This document shows positions 9,526-17,961 of a stretch of DNA of 64,000 bases, in pieces (within the stretch, counting starts at the first letter, position 1; each line of letters opens with the position of its first letter). The DNA is taken from NCBI RefSeq assembly GCF_014856545.2, contig NZ_CP109811.1, forward strand, positions 1,730,001 to 1,794,000, read 5' to 3'. A program made the translations under genes and the position numbers. The stretch is from Mesobacillus jeotgali. Lineage in GTDB: Bacteria; Bacillota; Bacilli; Bacillales; Cytobacillaceae. The notes below the pieces were generated by a model. That model was not told where the DNA came from. It was given only the letters and a program-made list of their open reading frames with translations, and searched no databases.

Positions 9526-10530
9526 ATGAGTTTTTTTAAGAAACTAAAAGAAAAGTTTACGACACAAACTGAAAGTGTCACAGAGAAATTCAAAGATGGT
9601 TTGACGAAAACAAGGGATAACTTCTCCAATAAAGTGAATGACCTTGTATCGCGCTATCGTAAAGTAGATGAAGAATTTTTCGAAGAGCTGGAAGAAATTT
9701 TGATCCAGGCTGATGTTGGCTTCGAAACGGTAATGGAATTGATCGAAGAGCTGAAAAAGGAGGTCAAGCGCCGCAACATCCAGGACACAAAAGATGTTCA
9801 GGCTGTCATCTCCGAGAAGCTCGTTGATATCTATGAGGCCGGATCTGATGATGACTCTTTCCAGCTGAACATCCAGGAAGACGAGTTGACGGTCATTTTG
9901 TTTGTAGGAGTCAATGGTGTCGGTAAAACAACTACCATCGGTAAATTGGCCCATAAGTTCAAGTCTGAAGGAAAAAATGTCCTGCTTGCCGCTGGTGATA
10001 CATTCCGTGCAGGTGCAATCGAGCAGCTTGAAGTTTGGGGAGAGCGCGTTGGTGTCGATGTGATCAAGCAGGCTGAAGGATCCGATCCGGCAGCTGTCAT
10101 GTATGATGCCGTCCAATCGGCGAAGTCGAGAAAAGCGGATATCCTGATTTGTGATACTGCCGGCAGATTGCAAAATAAGGTAAACCTGATGAAAGAACTT
10201 GAAAAGGTAAAGCGTGTCATTGAACGCGAGGTGCCGGGAGCTCCTCATGAGGTATTGCTAGTGCTTGATGCAACTACTGGCCAGAACGCTTTGATCCAGG
10301 CTAAGACCTTTAAAGAAGCGACTGACGTAAGCGGAATCGTTCTTACTAAGCTAGATGGAACAGCAAAGGGCGGTATTGTTCTTGCCATCCGCAATGAGCT
10401 GAACATTCCGGTTAAATTTGTGGGTCTTGGTGAAAAAATGGATGACCTGCAGGAATTTGATGCTGAAAGGTATGTTTATGGCCTTTTTGCAGACATGGTC
10501 GATAAAGAGGAAACAGCAGAGGAATCTTGA
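9526..10530 (+). CDS. ftsY: Signal recognition particle receptor FtsY
   Basis: FtsY is the membrane-associated SRP GTPase that docks ribosome-nascent chains at the SecYEG channel. It has 334 residues: a short N-terminal region and N domain (1-120), then G1 GVNGVGKTT at 128-136, G3 DTAGR at 210-214 and G4 TKLDG at 274-278. The long acidic A domain of E. coli FtsY is absent, as is usual in bacilli; residues 1-20 form a basic amphipathic helix fit for lipid contact. It follows smc by 107 bp. Confidence 0.97.
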   Translation: MSFFKKLKEKFTTQTESVTEKFKDGLTKTRDNFSNKVNDLVSRYRKVDEEFFEELEEILIQADVGFETVMELIEELKKEVKRRNIQDTKDVQAVISEKLVDIYEAGSDDDSFQLNIQEDELTVILFVGVNGVGKTTTIGKLAHKFKSEGKNVLLAAGDTFRAGAIEQLEVWGERVGVDVIKQAEGSDPAAVMYDAVQSAKSRKADILICDTAGRLQNKVNLMKELEKVKRVIEREVPGAPHEVLLVLDATTGQNALIQAKTFKEATDVSGIVLTKLDGTAKGGIVLAIRNELNIPVKFVGLGEKMDDLQEFDAERYVYGLFADMVDKEETAEES

Positions 10531-10561
10531 TATACCAACAAATTGCTGTAAAGAACTTTTC

Positions 10562-10590
10562 TTGACAGGGAAGATGATCGTGTGTAAACT
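10562..10590 (+). promoter_or_regulatory. Promoter of ylxM-ffh
   Basis: A perfect TTGACA (10562-10567), a 17-bp spacer and TAAACT (10585-10590) lie 41 bp before the ylxM start. Confidence 0.75.
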
Positions 10591-10630
10591 CTTAATGTAA
10601 AGGTATTTCACTTAACATGGGGGAATCGAA

Positions 10631-10960
10631 ATGCTTGAGAAAACGAACCGCATGAACTATTTGTATGACTTTTATCAGGCATTGCTTACTCCAAAACAAA
10701 GCAGTTATATGGCTCTGTACTATCTTGATGACTATTCGCTCGGGGAGATTGCTGAAGAGTATGATGTTAGCCGGCAGGCTGTATACGACAACATCAAACG
10801 CACAGAAGCGATGCTCGAGGAGTATGAAGAAAAGTTGTTGTTGTTCGAGAAATTCCAGAAAAGAAGTGAGCTTATTTCAAAATTGAAAGAGCATTTTGGG
10901 GATGGAGAGAACGACCGCGATTTGCATGAAATGATAGCCGAGCTTGAGAAATTAGACTAG
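10631..10960 (+). CDS. ylxM: YlxM family helix-turn-helix protein
   Basis: This 109-residue protein has a sigma-70 region 4-like helix-turn-helix (about 20-60, [20 protein letters not shown], then [13 protein letters not shown]), followed by a charged helix. The family is always next to ffh and has been linked to SRP function; its role is not settled. It is 13 bp ahead of ffh and has its own promoter. GGGGGAA precedes ATG 10631. Length matches B. subtilis YlxM (110). Confidence 0.9.
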   Translation: MLEKTNRMNYLYDFYQALLTPKQSSYMALYYLDDYSLGEIAEEYDVSRQAVYDNIKRTEAMLEEYEEKLLLFEKFQKRSELISKLKEHFGDGENDRDLHEMIAELEKLD

Positions 10961-10973
10961 GGAGGCGCATGAT

Positions 10974-12326
10974 ATGGCATTTGAAGGATTGGCCGACCGA
11001 CTGCAAAATACGATGCAAAAGATCCGCGGAAAAGGCAAGGTTTCGGAAGCGGATGTAAAAGAAATGATGCGAGAGGTCCGTCTGGCGCTTCTAGAGGCTG
11101 ACGTTAACTTTAAAGTTGTTAAAGACTTCGTCAAGAAAGTCACTGAAAGAGCAGTTGGCCAGGAGGTTGTCAAAAGCCTGACACCAGGCCAGCAGGTCAT
11201 TAAGGTTGTTAAAGAAGAACTTACCGAGCTGATGGGCGGAGAGCAAAGCAAAATCGCTGCCGCAAATCGTCCTCCGACTGTCATCATGATGGTCGGTCTT
11301 CAAGGTGCTGGTAAAACGACAACCACCGGTAAGCTTGCAAATCTCCTTCGTAAAAAATACAATCGAAAACCTTTGCTTGTGGCGGCGGATATCTATCGTC
11401 CAGCTGCCATCAAGCAGCTCGAGACGCTCGGCAAGCAATTGAGCATGCCGGTATTCTCGCTGGGAGACCAGGTCAGCCCTGTTGAAATTGCTAAACAGGC
11501 GATTGCCAAGGCGAAGGAAGACCATAATGACTATGTCCTGATCGATACTGCCGGTCGTCTTCATGTGGATGAAAACCTGATGGACGAGCTGAAGCAGATC
11601 AAAGAGCTTTCCAAACCAGACGAGATTTTCCTTGTTGTCGACGCGATGACAGGACAGGATGCCGTGAATGTCGCGCAAAGCTTCAATGAACAGCTTGGCT
11701 TGACTGGTGTCGTCCTGACAAAGCTTGACGGTGATACACGAGGCGGTGCTGCGCTGTCCATTCGCGCTGTTACCAATACGCCGATTAAATTCGTCGGTCT
11801 TGGTGAAAAGCTCGATGCCCTGGAAGCATTCCACCCTGAAAGGATGGCGTCCAGGATTCTTGGTATGGGTGATGTTCTTACCCTGATCGAGAAGGCACAG
11901 GCAAACGTCGATGAAGAGAAAGCGAAAGAGCTTGAGAAGAAAATGCGTACAGCATCATTTACCCTTGATGACTTCCTGGACCAGCTTGGCCAGGTGAGGA
12001 AGATGGGGCCACTGGATGAAATCCTGAAAATGATGCCTGGTGCTAATAAAATCAAAGGCATGAACAATCTTCAAATCGATGAAAAGCAAATCTCGCATGT
12101 TGAGGCGATCATCCAGTCGATGACAGCCCATGAAAAAACTCATCCTGAAGTCATCAACGCCAACAGGCGGAAACGGATTGCGAAGGGAAGCGGAACGTCC
12201 ATCCAGGAAGTGAACCGCCTGCTCAAGCAATTCGAGGACATGAAAAAGATGATGAAACAGATGACGAACATGCAGCAAAAAGGCAAGAAAAAGGGCGGCT
12301 TCAAGATGCCATTCAACCCGTTTTAA
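10974..12326 (+). CDS. ffh: Signal recognition particle protein Ffh (SRP54)
   Basis: Ffh is the GTPase core of SRP; it binds signal peptides and the 4.5S/6S-like SRP RNA. Its 450 residues comprise an N domain (1-95), a G domain with GLQGAGKTT at 108-116, DTAGRLH near 190 and TKLDGDTRGGAA near 247, and a methionine-rich M domain from about 300. The RNA-binding RRKRIAKGSGTS segment lies near 398-409, with the MMKQM tail after it. The protein ends in a basic KGKKKGGFK tail. RBS AGGGAGG lies before ATG 10974. Confidence 0.98.
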   Translation: MAFEGLADRLQNTMQKIRGKGKVSEADVKEMMREVRLALLEADVNFKVVKDFVKKVTERAVGQEVVKSLTPGQQVIKVVKEELTELMGGEQSKIAAANRPPTVIMMVGLQGAGKTTTTGKLANLLRKKYNRKPLLVAADIYRPAAIKQLETLGKQLSMPVFSLGDQVSPVEIAKQAIAKAKEDHNDYVLIDTAGRLHVDENLMDELKQIKELSKPDEIFLVVDAMTGQDAVNVAQSFNEQLGLTGVVLTKLDGDTRGGAALSIRAVTNTPIKFVGLGEKLDALEAFHPERMASRILGMGDVLTLIEKAQANVDEEKAKELEKKMRTASFTLDDFLDQLGQVRKMGPLDEILKMMPGANKIKGMNNLQIDEKQISHVEAIIQSMTAHEKTHPEVINANRRKRIAKGSGTSIQEVNRLLKQFEDMKKMMKQMTNMQQKGKKKGGFKMPFNPF

Positions 12327-12367
12327 CTTGTAAATTCAGGTATTTGCAGTCTGTAAAGAAAAAACAC

Positions 12368-12396
12368 TTTACAAGCTGTTTTCTATTTGGTATTAT
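12368..12396 (+). promoter_or_regulatory. Promoter of rpsP
   Basis: TTTACA (12368-12373), 17 bp, TATTAT (12391-12396); the predicted start is about 33 bp before ATG 12436. The -35 box is also the right arm of an 8-bp inverted repeat with 12327-12334. Confidence 0.75.
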
Positions 12397-12435
12397 TCTA
12401 TCTTGTGTGAAACTATTCGGAGGTGCTTATTTAAA

Positions 12436-12708
12436 ATGGCAGTAAAAATTCGTTTAAAGCGTATGGGAGCTAAAAAGTCTCCTTTCTATCGTATTGTAGT
12501 AGCTGATTCCCGTTCACCACGTGACGGCCGTTTCATCGAGTCTGTAGGAACTTACAACCCAGTTGCTCAACCAGCAAAGGTTGAACTTAACGAAGAGTTA
12601 GTTCTTAAGTGGTTGAATGACGGTGCAAAACCATCTGATACAGTGCGTAACTTGTTCTCTAAGCAAGGTATCATGGAAAAATTCCACAACGCTAAGCACA
12701 GCAAGTAA
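12436..12708 (+). CDS. rpsP: 30S ribosomal protein S16
   Basis: S16 is a small-subunit assembly protein that binds the 5' and central domains of 16S rRNA. It has 90 residues starting [19 protein letters not shown], the family consensus. An upstream in-frame ATG would add 11 residues but lies between the promoter and the GGAGGTG (12419-12425), so ATG 12436 is chosen. Codon use is strongly biased, as expected for a ribosomal gene. It is followed 2 bp later by khpA. Confidence 0.97.
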   Translation: MAVKIRLKRMGAKKSPFYRIVVADSRSPRDGRFIESVGTYNPVAQPAKVELNEELVLKWLNDGAKPSDTVRNLFSKQGIMEKFHNAKHSK

Positions 12709-12710
12709 TT

Positions 12711-12953
12711 GTGGACACGCCCATGAAAGAATTAATTGAGACGATCGTGAAGCCACTTGTTGATTTTCCAGAAGATGTCCATGTAAATGAACATGAAGAG
12801 GATCAGCGCGTTACCTATAAGCTTTCCGTCAACAAAAGTGATATGGGCAAAGTAATTGGTAAGCAGGGACGCGTTGCAAAGGCGATTCGAACAGTAGTCT
12901 ATGCAGCAGGCTCATCACAGCATAAGAAGATTTTCTTGGAAATCGTCGAATAA
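12711..12953 (+). CDS. khpA: KH-domain RNA-binding protein KhpA (YlqC)
   Basis: This small single-KH-domain protein works with KhpB (Jag/EloR) in RNA binding and cell elongation control in firmicutes. The 80 residues include the GKVIGKQGR loop (near 46-54) that contacts RNA, then AKAIRTVV. The GTG at 12711 (two bases after the rpsP stop) gives MDTPMKELI, similar in form to streptococcal KhpA. ATG 12723 is an alternative start. Neither has a good SD, so translation may be coupled to rpsP. Confidence 0.9.
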   Translation: MDTPMKELIETIVKPLVDFPEDVHVNEHEEDQRVTYKLSVNKSDMGKVIGKQGRVAKAIRTVVYAAGSSQHKKIFLEIVE

Positions 12954-13001
12954 CAATCATCTGCGCAAGCAGGTATAGAAAATTCTATAGTTGATTGTAC
13001 T

Positions 13002-13030
13002 AAAAGGGAGGGGTAACCCTCCCTTTTTTC
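13002..13030 (+). terminator. Intrinsic terminator after khpA
   Basis: A perfect 11-bp stem (13002-13012 with 13017-13027), loop GTAA, and a T-run form a strong terminator. It closes the rpsP-khpA unit. Confidence 0.9.
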
Positions 13031-13157
13031 TATTTGTAGAAATTAAGGTATAATAGATACTTGATATAATAATGACCACTGATGTAATAGTTATTTTTTG
13101 GCCAGCCCTTGTTGAGGGTCTGGAAAGTGGTCAGCTTGGCTTTAAGGAGGAAATGCT

Positions 13158-13550
13158 TTGAAGGTACTGCAAACAATCATTGTCAAACAAGTACTGACAG
13201 AAGAGAGCAAGGAAAGAATCCACCAAAAATACCACTCCAGAAAGCTTCAGCTGCAGAAGGAATGCGATCAACTTAGATTTGAATTGAAGAAGCTGGAGAA
13301 ATCCAGGAAGTTTCCGCCTGAAACATTGAAGAAGCATTTTGAGCAAGAAATAAAAGTCCATAAAGAAAAAATCAAGCTCCTGGATTTTCAAATAGAACAA
13401 CTACATATTCTTCCGCTTGGGAGTGAAATTAAAGAAACGGAGCTGCAAGGGATCGTCGAGGTTGGTGTTGGCGACCAATGGGATGAGTTTCTTTCAGGAA
13501 AGACTATTATTGTGAAAGATGGCGTCGTGGCCGAAATACGCGAGAGGTGA
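13158..13550 (+). CDS. ylqD: YlqD family coiled-coil protein of unknown function
   Basis: This 130-residue protein of a Bacillales family always sits between khpA and rimM. Residues 15-85 are lysine- and glutamate-rich helix, likely coiled coil. Residues 88-130 form a small beta-rich end ([18 protein letters not shown]). Start is TTG 13158 with a strong AAGGAGG at 13144-13150; the ATG at 13153 is out of frame. The stop falls 7 bp before rimM, so the two are coupled. Context suggests a link to ribosome or RNA work, but no activity is known to me. Confidence 0.85.
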   Translation: MKVLQTIIVKQVLTEESKERIHQKYHSRKLQLQKECDQLRFELKKLEKSRKFPPETLKKHFEQEIKVHKEKIKLLDFQIEQLHILPLGSEIKETELQGIVEVGVGDQWDEFLSGKTIIVKDGVVAEIRER

Positions 13551-13557
13551 TTGGAAA

Positions 13558-14076
13558 ATGGAAAAGTATTTTAATGTCGGAAAGATTGTTAATACACATG
13601 GCATCCGCGGGGAGGTCAGAGTGATATCAAGGACTGACTTTCCAGAGGAACGGTATAAGATAGGAAATACTCTGTTCCTATTCATGCCAGGTTCAAAGGA
13701 GCCGGAAGAATTGGTAGTGAAAAGCCATAGGACCCATAAGAATTTCAACCTCCTGACATTTGAAGGCTTCGACAATGTCAATCAGGTAGAAAAAATGAAG
13801 GGTGGCATCCTAAAGGTTCCAGAGACACAGCGCGGTGAACTAGAGGAAGGCGAATTTTATTTCCAGGATATTATTGGCTGTAACATGGTAACGACCGACG
13901 GTGAAGAACTTGGCAAGGTAATTGAAATCCTTACTCCTGGTGCAAATGATGTCTGGGTTGTAAAGGGAGCAAATGGCAAGGAACTCCTGATTCCATATAT
14001 CGAGGATATAGTGAAAAAGGTAGACGTTAAGGAAAAGATTATTGAAATTGAGCCAATGGAAGGGCTTCTTTCATGA
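13558..14076 (+). CDS. rimM: Ribosome maturation factor RimM
   Basis: RimM helps assemble the head of the 30S subunit and binds S19. It has 172 residues: an N-terminal RimM domain beginning [20 protein letters not shown], and a PRC-barrel from about 95 ([20 protein letters not shown]). ATG 13558 is preferred over an upstream GTG frame extension because GAGAGGTGA (13542-13550) sits 7 bp ahead and the family N-terminus starts here. It overlaps the trmD start by 4 bp. Confidence 0.96.
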   Translation: MEKYFNVGKIVNTHGIRGEVRVISRTDFPEERYKIGNTLFLFMPGSKEPEELVVKSHRTHKNFNLLTFEGFDNVNQVEKMKGGILKVPETQRGELEEGEFYFQDIIGCNMVTTDGEELGKVIEILTPGANDVWVVKGANGKELLIPYIEDIVKKVDVKEKIIEIEPMEGLLS

Positions 14077-14816
14077 TGAACATCGATGTCCTGTCTATTT
14101 TTCCAGAAATGTTTGAGGGTGTGTTTGGCTCTTCTATCCTGAAAAAGGCTGCTGAAAAAGGAGCTGCCGGGTACAATGTCGTCAATTTCCGTGACTTTGC
14201 CGATAACAAGCATCAGACAGTGGATGATTATCCATATGGCGGCGGTGCTGGCATGGTCTTAAAACCTCAGCCGATCTTCGATGCCGTATCTAATTTAAAG
14301 GAACGCGCAAAAAGCACTTCCCCAAGGGTGATCCTCATGTGCCCTCAGGGTGAGCGGTATACACAGAAGAAAGCAGAAGAGCTGGCAAAGGAAGAGCATT
14401 TAATTTTTATTTGCGGCCATTACGAGGGGTATGATGAGCGTATCAGGGAGCATGTCATAACTGACGAGATTTCAATCGGGGATTATGTCCTGACCGGCGG
14501 GGAGCTTGGCGCGATGGTTGTCATCGACAGTGTCGTGCGCCTGCTTCCAGGTGTACTTGGCAGTGAAGAGTCCCATATCCAGGATTCCTTCAGCACTGGT
14601 CTGCTTGAGCACCCCCATTATACAAGACCGGCAGACTTCCGCGGATTGAAGGTCCCGGATGTGCTGGTCTCTGGCAACCATAAGTTGATTGACGAGTGGC
14701 GGACAAAGGAGAGTTTAAGAAGAACCCTGCAGCGAAGGCCAGATCTTCTTGATGAGGCAGAGCTGACAGAACAGCAAAAAAAATGGCTTGATGAACTGAT
14801 AAAAATGAATGAATAA
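14073..14816 (+). CDS. trmD: tRNA (guanine37-N1)-methyltransferase TrmD
   Basis: TrmD methylates G37 of tRNAs that read CNN and GNN codons, which keeps reading frame. The 247-residue SPOUT enzyme has the knot elements [13 protein letters not shown] near 50-62 and [13 protein letters not shown] near 136-148. It starts in the rimM stop (ATGATGA), and a second ATG at 14076 is equally possible. The order rimM-trmD-rplS is the conserved bacterial operon. Confidence 0.97.
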   Translation: MMNIDVLSIFPEMFEGVFGSSILKKAAEKGAAGYNVVNFRDFADNKHQTVDDYPYGGGAGMVLKPQPIFDAVSNLKERAKSTSPRVILMCPQGERYTQKKAEELAKEEHLIFICGHYEGYDERIREHVITDEISIGDYVLTGGELGAMVVIDSVVRLLPGVLGSEESHIQDSFSTGLLEHPHYTRPADFRGLKVPDVLVSGNHKLIDEWRTKESLRRTLQRRPDLLDEAELTEQQKKWLDELIKMNE

Positions 14817-14818
14817 TA

Positions 14819-14847
14819 TTGCAGTCAGGCCATGTTTATGTTAAGAT
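14819..14847 (+). promoter_or_regulatory. Promoter of rplS
   Basis: TTGCAG (14819-14824), 17 bp, and an extended -10 TGTTAAGAT (TAAGAT 14842-14847). It lies directly after the trmD stop and would start the L19 leader near 14853. Confidence 0.65.
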
Positions 14848-14852
14848 ACTTC

Positions 14853-14945
14853 TTGTGGCTAAAAGCAATCGTGCTTGTATGCCACTTATAACAATGTTCC
14901 GCTGCAATGAAAGTGTGCAAGAGCATTCGTGGGAGGAGTTGAATA
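14853..14945 (+). promoter_or_regulatory. Structured leader of rplS, probably the ribosomal protein L19 leader
   Basis: A two-step hairpin is plain: GTGGC (14855-14859) pairs with GCCAC (14881-14885), and inside it AAGCA (14863-14867) pairs with TGCTT (14872-14876). A further purine-rich segment leads to GGGAGGAG (14931-14938). L19 leaders that autoregulate rplS are known in low-GC Gram-positives; this position and structure fit. The assignment has not been tested against the covariance model. Confidence 0.55.
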
Positions 14946-14947
14946 CG

Positions 14948-15292
14948 ATGCAACAATTAATCGAAGAAATCACAAAAGCACAACTTCGCACTGATCTTCC
15001 ATCTTTCCGTCCTGGTGACACTGTACGTGTACACGTTAAGGTTGTTGAAGGAACTCGCGAACGTATCCAGTTGTTTGAAGGTGTAGTGATTAAGCGTCGT
15101 GGCGGTGGAATCAGCGAAACTTTTACAGTACGTAAAGTTTCTTACGGAGTAGGCGTTGAGCGTACTTTCCCTGTTCACACACCAAAAATTGCGAAGCTTG
15201 AAGTTATCCGCCGCGGTAAAGTCCGCCGTGCGAAACTTTACTACCTGCGTAACCTGCGTGGTAAGAAAGCTCGTATTAAAGAAATTCGATAA
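14948..15292 (+). CDS. rplS: 50S ribosomal protein L19
   Basis: L19 sits at the 30S-50S interface. It has 114 residues starting [20 protein letters not shown] and ending in the basic [19 protein letters not shown]. The longer frame from 14819 lies in the promoter and leader and is not used. ATG 14948 has GGGAGGAG nine bases upstream. Codon bias is strong. Confidence 0.97.
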   Translation: MQQLIEEITKAQLRTDLPSFRPGDTVRVHVKVVEGTRERIQLFEGVVIKRRGGGISETFTVRKVSYGVGVERTFPVHTPKIAKLEVIRRGKVRRAKLYYLRNLRGKKARIKEIR

Positions 15293-15303
15293 GAATGAAT
15301 GTC

Positions 15304-15338
15304 AAAAAGGAGCTTGCCTAGCCAAGCTCCTTTTTCAT
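15304..15338 (+). terminator. Intrinsic terminator after rplS
   Basis: A perfect 13-bp stem (15304-15316 with 15323-15335) with a 6-base loop ends in TTTTT. It closes the ylqD-rimM-trmD-rplS unit. Confidence 0.92.
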
Positions 15339-15589
15339 TCAGATTTTCTTTTTCTGGCGAAATGGTAATAGATATGTTAATAAAATGCAACCGCATATGG
15401 GCTCTTTTCAAGGAAACGTTTAAAATAGTGCGGCATACATTCTCGTAAACCTTTGGTTGGGCCAAGAACGAAAAGAACTTTATTAAATTTATTTTAAAAA
15501 ATCATTGCCCATCGTGTTTATCTTGTCTGACTTATGTAAAATAAAGTTATGTACTCAAACAACATTTATTTCGGAATGGTGGGAAAAGA

Positions 15590-16144
15590 ATGGCCGAGAA
15601 AAAGAAGAATGAACTATGGGAATGGACGAAGGCACTTCTGATTGCTGTCGTACTGGCAGCAGTGATCCGATACTTTTTATTTGCTCCAATTGTGGTGGAT
15701 GGTTTATCCATGATGCCTACACTCCATGACCAGGACCGGATGATCGTAAATAAGCTAAGCTATAAAATTGGAGAACCAGAAAGATTCGATATTATCGTCT
15801 TTCATGCTCCTGAGAACAAAGATTACATAAAAAGAGTAATCGGCCTTCCGGGCGATACAGTGGAATATAAAAATGACACGCTATATGTGAATGGAAAAGC
15901 ATATGAAGAACCGTACTTGGAAGACTATAAGAAACAGGTGATTGATGGGCCGCTGACAGATCCATTTACGCTGGAAGAGAAGATCGGCAGGGAGACTGTT
16001 CCTGAAGGCCATCTTTTCGTGATGGGCGATAATCGCCGTTTCAGCAAAGACAGCCGCCACATTGGGACTGTTCCATTTGATGAGGTACTGGGCAAGACTA
16101 GCATCATCTACTGGCCAATTGAGGATATTCGAACAATAGACTAG
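15590..16144 (+). CDS. lepB: Type I signal peptidase
   Basis: This membrane-bound serine protease removes signal peptides from exported pre-proteins. It has 184 residues, the short Gram-positive type: one N-terminal membrane span (about 14-33), then catalytic Ser40 in GLSMMPTL and Lys81 in DYIKRVIGLPGD. The MGDNRRFSKDSRHIG box lies near 144-158. The active site faces outward. B. subtilis has no signal peptidase gene at this place, so the gene is an addition to the syntenic block. RBS TGGTGGG lies before ATG 15590. Confidence 0.95.
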   Translation: MAEKKKNELWEWTKALLIAVVLAAVIRYFLFAPIVVDGLSMMPTLHDQDRMIVNKLSYKIGEPERFDIIVFHAPENKDYIKRVIGLPGDTVEYKNDTLYVNGKAYEEPYLEDYKKQVIDGPLTDPFTLEEKIGRETVPEGHLFVMGDNRRFSKDSRHIGTVPFDEVLGKTSIIYWPIEDIRTID

Positions 16145-16202
16145 AAATTGAACGCAATCCAAAAGGCATGCAGGATTGCATAACAGATAGGAGGTGGCTG
16201 CT

Positions 16203-17078
16203 TTGACGATCCAATGGTTTCCAGGCCATATGGCGAAGGCTCGCAGAGAGGTCACGGAAAAATTAAAGCTCGTGGATGTCATTTTTGAGTTGGTGGACGC
16301 GCGGATCCCGTATTCGTCAAGAAACCCAATGATTGATGAAATCATTCAGCACAAACCAAGAATTGTTTTACTGAATAAAGCGGATATGGCAGATAAAGCC
16401 GTTACTGAGCAATGGCTGCGCTACTACCGTGAAAAAGGAATCACTGCGCTGGCGATCAATTCTCAGGCTGGTACAGGCTTAAAGCAAATAGTCCAGGAGT
16501 CCAAGGTGCTTCTGAAAGATAAAATTGACCGCCTGAAATCCAAAGGGGTCAAGCCGAGGGCCATCCGGGCAATGATTGTCGGAATCCCGAACGCCGGGAA
16601 ATCAACACTGATCAACAGGCTTGCGGGCAAGAATATTGCCCAGACCGGGAACAGGCCTGGGGTCACTAAGTCGCAGCAATGGATCAAAGTCGGCAAGGAG
16701 CTGGAACTGCTCGATACTCCGGGGATTCTTTGGCCGAAGTTTGAGGACCAGGAAGTAGGTACAAAGCTTGCAGTGACAGGAGCAATCAAGGATACTATCC
16801 TTAATCTTCAGGACTTAACCGTTTATGCTTTAAAGTTTTTGGAAAAGCATTATCCTGAACGCCTCCAGGAGAGATATAAGCTTTCTGAACTCCCAGAGGA
16901 GATTGTGGAGCTCTTTGATCAGATTGGCGATTTCCGCGGCTGCAGAATGCCTGGTGGATACGTTGATTATGACAAAGTCGCAGAGCTCGTAATCAGGGAA
17001 ATACGAACAGAAAAACTAGGTCCGCTATCCTTTGAACGACCTGAGGATTTAAACTCAGTGGATGAGATAGAAAGTTAA
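16203..17078 (+). CDS. rbgA: Ribosome biogenesis GTPase RbgA (YlqF)
   Basis: RbgA is needed for late 50S assembly (uptake of L16 and other late proteins). The 291-residue GTPase is circularly permuted: G4 NKAD at 58-61 comes before G1 GIPNAGKST (127-135) and G3 DTPG (171-174). A C-terminal helical domain binds rRNA. The TTG at 16203 gives the family N-terminus [13 protein letters not shown], with AGGAGGTGG (16189-16197) upstream. The GTG at 16194 lies inside that RBS and is rejected. Confidence 0.96.
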   Translation: MTIQWFPGHMAKARREVTEKLKLVDVIFELVDARIPYSSRNPMIDEIIQHKPRIVLLNKADMADKAVTEQWLRYYREKGITALAINSQAGTGLKQIVQESKVLLKDKIDRLKSKGVKPRAIRAMIVGIPNAGKSTLINRLAGKNIAQTGNRPGVTKSQQWIKVGKELELLDTPGILWPKFEDQEVGTKLAVTGAIKDTILNLQDLTVYALKFLEKHYPERLQERYKLSELPEEIVELFDQIGDFRGCRMPGGYVDYDKVAELVIREIRTEKLGPLSFERPEDLNSVDEIES

Positions 17079-17126
17079 ACCCCAAAAATAAAGGTCCTGA
17101 GTCCAGGGCCTTTATTTTTGGTTTAA
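17076..17126 (+). terminator. Intrinsic terminator after rbgA, possibly bidirectional
   Basis: An 18-bp stem (17082-17099 with 17104-17121, one G-T pair) with loop AGTC extends outward through TTAAAC/GTTTAA with a small bulge. The A-rich left arm and T-rich right arm would allow termination in both directions. Its left edge overlaps the rbgA stop. Confidence 0.85.
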
Positions 17127-17169
17127 ACTGCCGATACATAATAAAGAAGTAATTTAGGAGAAAAATTAC

Positions 17170-17940
17170 ATGGAGAAATATACAATTGGTGAAATAGAAC
17201 AGCAGCTATTCGGGGAAAAGGAAGTAAATAAAGAATTCTTGAAAAGCATAAAAAAAGATAGCCGCAAAGGCGTACAAAAACTGGTCTTGAAATGGGAAAG
17301 GCAGGCAGAGTTGAAAAGGCAAGTCCATGAGCAATTCATCAACATGACTTCCTTTGAGAGGAAATACCGATCCGAAGGTTTCCAGAATATTGCCGGGATC
17401 GATGAGGCCGGACGGGGACCTTTAGCCGGGCCAGTCGTTGCAGGTGCCGTCATCCTGCCGGAGAATTTTTATCTTCCTGGTCTCAATGATTCTAAAAAAC
17501 TGTCAGAATCAAAAAGGGATGAATATTTTGAGGTCATCACGGCTGAGGCTCTTGCTGTCGGAGTCGGAATAATCGGAGCCCGGGAGATAGATGAAATCAA
17601 TATTCTCCAGGCCAGCAAAAAAGCGATGCTTACTGCTGTCAACCAATTAGGGGTCAATCCCGATTATCTTTTGATAGATGCCGTTAAGCTGGACACACCA
17701 TATCCGTATGAAGCATTGATTAAAGGTGATTCCAGAAGCATATCCATCGCGGCAGCTTCCATTATTGCCAAAGTAACAAGGGACAGGCTGATGAAAGAAC
17801 TCAGTTTGGATTATCCCCAATATGGATTCGGGGCAAATATGGGATATGGAACCGCTGAACACTTGAATGCTCTCAGAGAGTATGGTGTGACAGAGCACCA
17901 CAGGAAGACGTTCGCTCCTGTAAGAGAGTGCATTCAGTAA
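17170..17940 (+). CDS. rnhB: Ribonuclease HII
   Basis: RNase HII cuts at ribonucleotides in DNA and in RNA-DNA hybrids. It has 256 residues. An N-terminal extension of about 70 residues, typical of Bacillus RNase HII, precedes the catalytic IDEAGRGPLAGP (77-88), with Asp78 and Glu79. Asp170 in LLIDAVKLD and SIIAKVTRD (197-205) complete the active site. Start is ATG 17170 with TTAGGAG upstream. It is followed 21 bp later by ylqG, so rnhB-ylqG-ylqH form one unit. Confidence 0.96.
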   Translation: MEKYTIGEIEQQLFGEKEVNKEFLKSIKKDSRKGVQKLVLKWERQAELKRQVHEQFINMTSFERKYRSEGFQNIAGIDEAGRGPLAGPVVAGAVILPENFYLPGLNDSKKLSESKRDEYFEVITAEALAVGVGIIGAREIDEINILQASKKAMLTAVNQLGVNPDYLLIDAVKLDTPYPYEALIKGDSRSISIAAASIIAKVTRDRLMKELSLDYPQYGFGANMGYGTAEHLNALREYGVTEHHRKTFAPVRECIQ

Positions 17941-17961
17941 AACTTGCAAAGCAGGTGGACC

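Noticed and set aside
9544..10248. Long antisense open frame over ftsY (234 codons)
   Set aside because: It mirrors the codons of a certain gene, has no start signals and no family features.
11091..11834. Long antisense open frame over ffh (247 codons)
   Set aside because: Shadow of a conserved gene; codon phase explains the lack of stops.
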